Shown here in pieces: positions 63,080 through 64,000 of a stretch of 64,000 nucleotides of DNA. A model generated the notes under the pieces. It was not told the DNA's origin. It made no database searches and worked only from the letters and a program-made list of their open reading frames with translations. The stretch is from Chitinophaga pollutisoli. Lineage in GTDB: Bacteria; Bacteroidota; Bacteroidia; Chitinophagales; Chitinophagaceae. The DNA is taken from positions 1,426,001-1,490,000 of the forward strand of contig NZ_CP149822.1 of the NCBI RefSeq assembly GCF_038396755.1, read 5' to 3'. The position numbers were made by a program, and so were the translations under genes. Within the stretch, counting starts at the first letter, position 1; each line of letters opens with the position of its first letter.

Positions 63080-64000
63080 CTACTGTCCCTCTTTCTTACG
63101 GATCACATAACTGTCTTTCCCGTTTTCCGTGATCGTGATATCAAAAGACCGCGACAATGTTTTGAAAAACACGTCGATATGATCGGTCGGTATTGTTCCG
63201 GTGAATGTTTCTTTCAGCATGGCGGTATCTTCCAGCTGTACTTTCACGCCGGTGTTTTCCTGCAGGGCCAGCAGCACTTCGGCCAGCGTGGCGTCATGGA
63301 AAATGAGGCGCTGCTGTTGCCAGGCGGCGTACTGCACGGGATCTACCTGGTTATTGGTCAGCTCCCGGCGCTCGGCGGACCAGGTGACCATATCCCCGGG
63401 TTTCATGGCGATCAGCGCCGTATCTTTCCGGTTAAGTTTCAGGTTCACCTTCCCGTTTTGCAATACCACCTGCGTTTGCACGCGGCGGGTGTTCACGTTG
63501 AAGGCGGTCCCCACTACCTGGATGTCTACGTCATCCGTATGAACGATAAATTTCCGGTTGGCGGCGAGGTGCTTCACTTCGAAGAAGGCTTCCCCACCCA
63601 GCCACACTTCCCGCGTTGAGTCGGCGTGCCATACGGCAGCATATTTTACCGTGGAATTTACATTGAGGCAAACTTCCGAGCCGTCGGGCAGGGTGATGTT
63701 CTTCACATCGCCGTAACCGGTGGCCATGGTTACAAATTCTTTTTCCGCTTCCTTTCCCTGGAGCCATACGATCGCCAAGAGACCGATGATGGCGGCCGCG
63801 GCGGCCCATGGCAGCCAGCGCACCAGGGTGCGGCGGCTATTGCGGGCGGGCGCTGCATCGATGGAGGCCACTACTTTCGCCCAGGTTGCTTCCTGCATGG
63901 ATGCTTCCGGAACGGCTTCTCGCTCGTCCGTCATCAGCAACCAGTCTGCCGCGGCCTGTACGGTAGCCGCATGTTCCGGGTGCCGGCGCGTCCACGCTTC
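63080..64000 (-). CDS. FecR-family anti-sigma regulator (5' end outside window)
   Basis: The frame is open to the edge: before MTDEREAV it reads EAWTRRHPEHAATVQAAADWLL, the usual FecR N-terminal helix, so the start is beyond 64000. Then comes a membrane segment (WLPWAAAAAIIGLLAIVWL), the FecR domain (TMATGYGDVKNITLPDGSEVCLNVNSTVKYA; REVWLGGEAFFEVKHLAANRKFIVHTDDVDIQVVGTAFNV) and the C-terminal DUF4974 domain (LIFHDATLAEVLLALQENTGVKVQLED; HIDVFFKTLSRSFDITI). It should hold an ECF sigma factor, probably encoded just outside the window, and release it when SusC binds substrate. Confidence 0.95.
   Translation of the reverse strand, partial: EAWTRRHPEHAATVQAAADWLLMTDEREAVPEASMQEATWAKVVASIDAAPARNSRRTLVRWLPWAAAAAIIGLLAIVWLQGKEAEKEFVTMATGYGDVKNITLPDGSEVCLNVNSTVKYAAVWHADSTREVWLGGEAFFEVKHLAANRKFIVHTDDVDIQVVGTAFNVNTRRVQTQVVLQNGKVNLKLNRKDTALIAMKPGDMVTWSAERRELTNNQVDPVQYAAWQQQRLIFHDATLAEVLLALQENTGVKVQLEDTAMLKETFTGTIPTDHIDVFFKTLSRSFDITITENGKDSYVIRKKEGQ

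Overview
The window looks like chromosome of a Bacteroidota bacterium of the Chitinophagaceae (Chitinophaga-like). The evidence is four SusC/RagA or other TonB-dependent receptors, three SusD lipoproteins, a FecR anti-sigma factor, DUF4843 and PKD-like lipoproteins, TlpA/DUF4369 redoxins, TAnnTTTG-type -7 promoter elements and weak Shine-Dalgarno sites. This assignment is inference from gene content. Most of the window is GC-rich, but about 14.0-24.2 kb is strikingly AT-rich and looks acquired.

Layout. (1) 1-6.75 kb: a tight + strand sugar-oxidation operon: the end of a GH172/DUF2961 protein, a 2,5-dioxovalerate-type aldehyde dehydrogenase, an L-fucose-dehydrogenase-like SDR, a UxaA-type dehydratase, a lipoprotein and a FAH-family 2-keto-3-deoxy-pentonate dehydratase. 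Together they fit non-phosphorylative conversion of D-arabinose (or a similar pentose) to 2-oxoglutarate. (2) 6.8-13.8 kb: a leftover C-terminal gene fragment, a GAF protein, a DUF202 membrane protein, a caspase-like protease joined by a probable single-base frameshift to an alpha/beta-hydrolase, and a multi-PAS histidine kinase. (3) 14.0-24.2 kb, the AT-rich island: SusD, a frameshifted SusC, a MauE/DoxX-like redox membrane protein, a small secreted six-cysteine DUF6520-like protein, two thioredoxin-fold proteins and a decayed second copy of the small protein. (4) 24.3-30 kb: Crp-type regulator, YegP-like protein, small HTH-like protein, a conserved hypothetical, a Tat-exported TIM-barrel protein, and an EmrAB-TolC-type efflux operon in ruins beside an intact MarR regulator. 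(5) 30.5-35.3 kb: an intact SusC-SusD pair. (6) 35.3-54.3 kb: mostly housekeeping: SF1 helicase, frameshifted TonB receptor, radical SAM protein, DEAD-box helicase, YceI, LuxE-like protein, acyl-CoA carboxylase beta subunit, M48 and M42 peptidases, biotin synthase. (7) 54.5-64.0 kb: a - strand locus FecR - SusC - SusD - DUF4843 - PKD-like lipoprotein - TlpA, an outer-membrane uptake system of unknown substrate.

Recurring features. Three large genes (caspase/hydrolase and two TonB receptors) are each broken by what looks like one missing base at or beside a 5-base homopolymer, so either the assembly has indel errors or these tracts are unstable. Two intergenic regions carry TAC triplets phased every 11 bp. 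I saw no tRNA, rRNA, CRISPR array, transposase or integrase.
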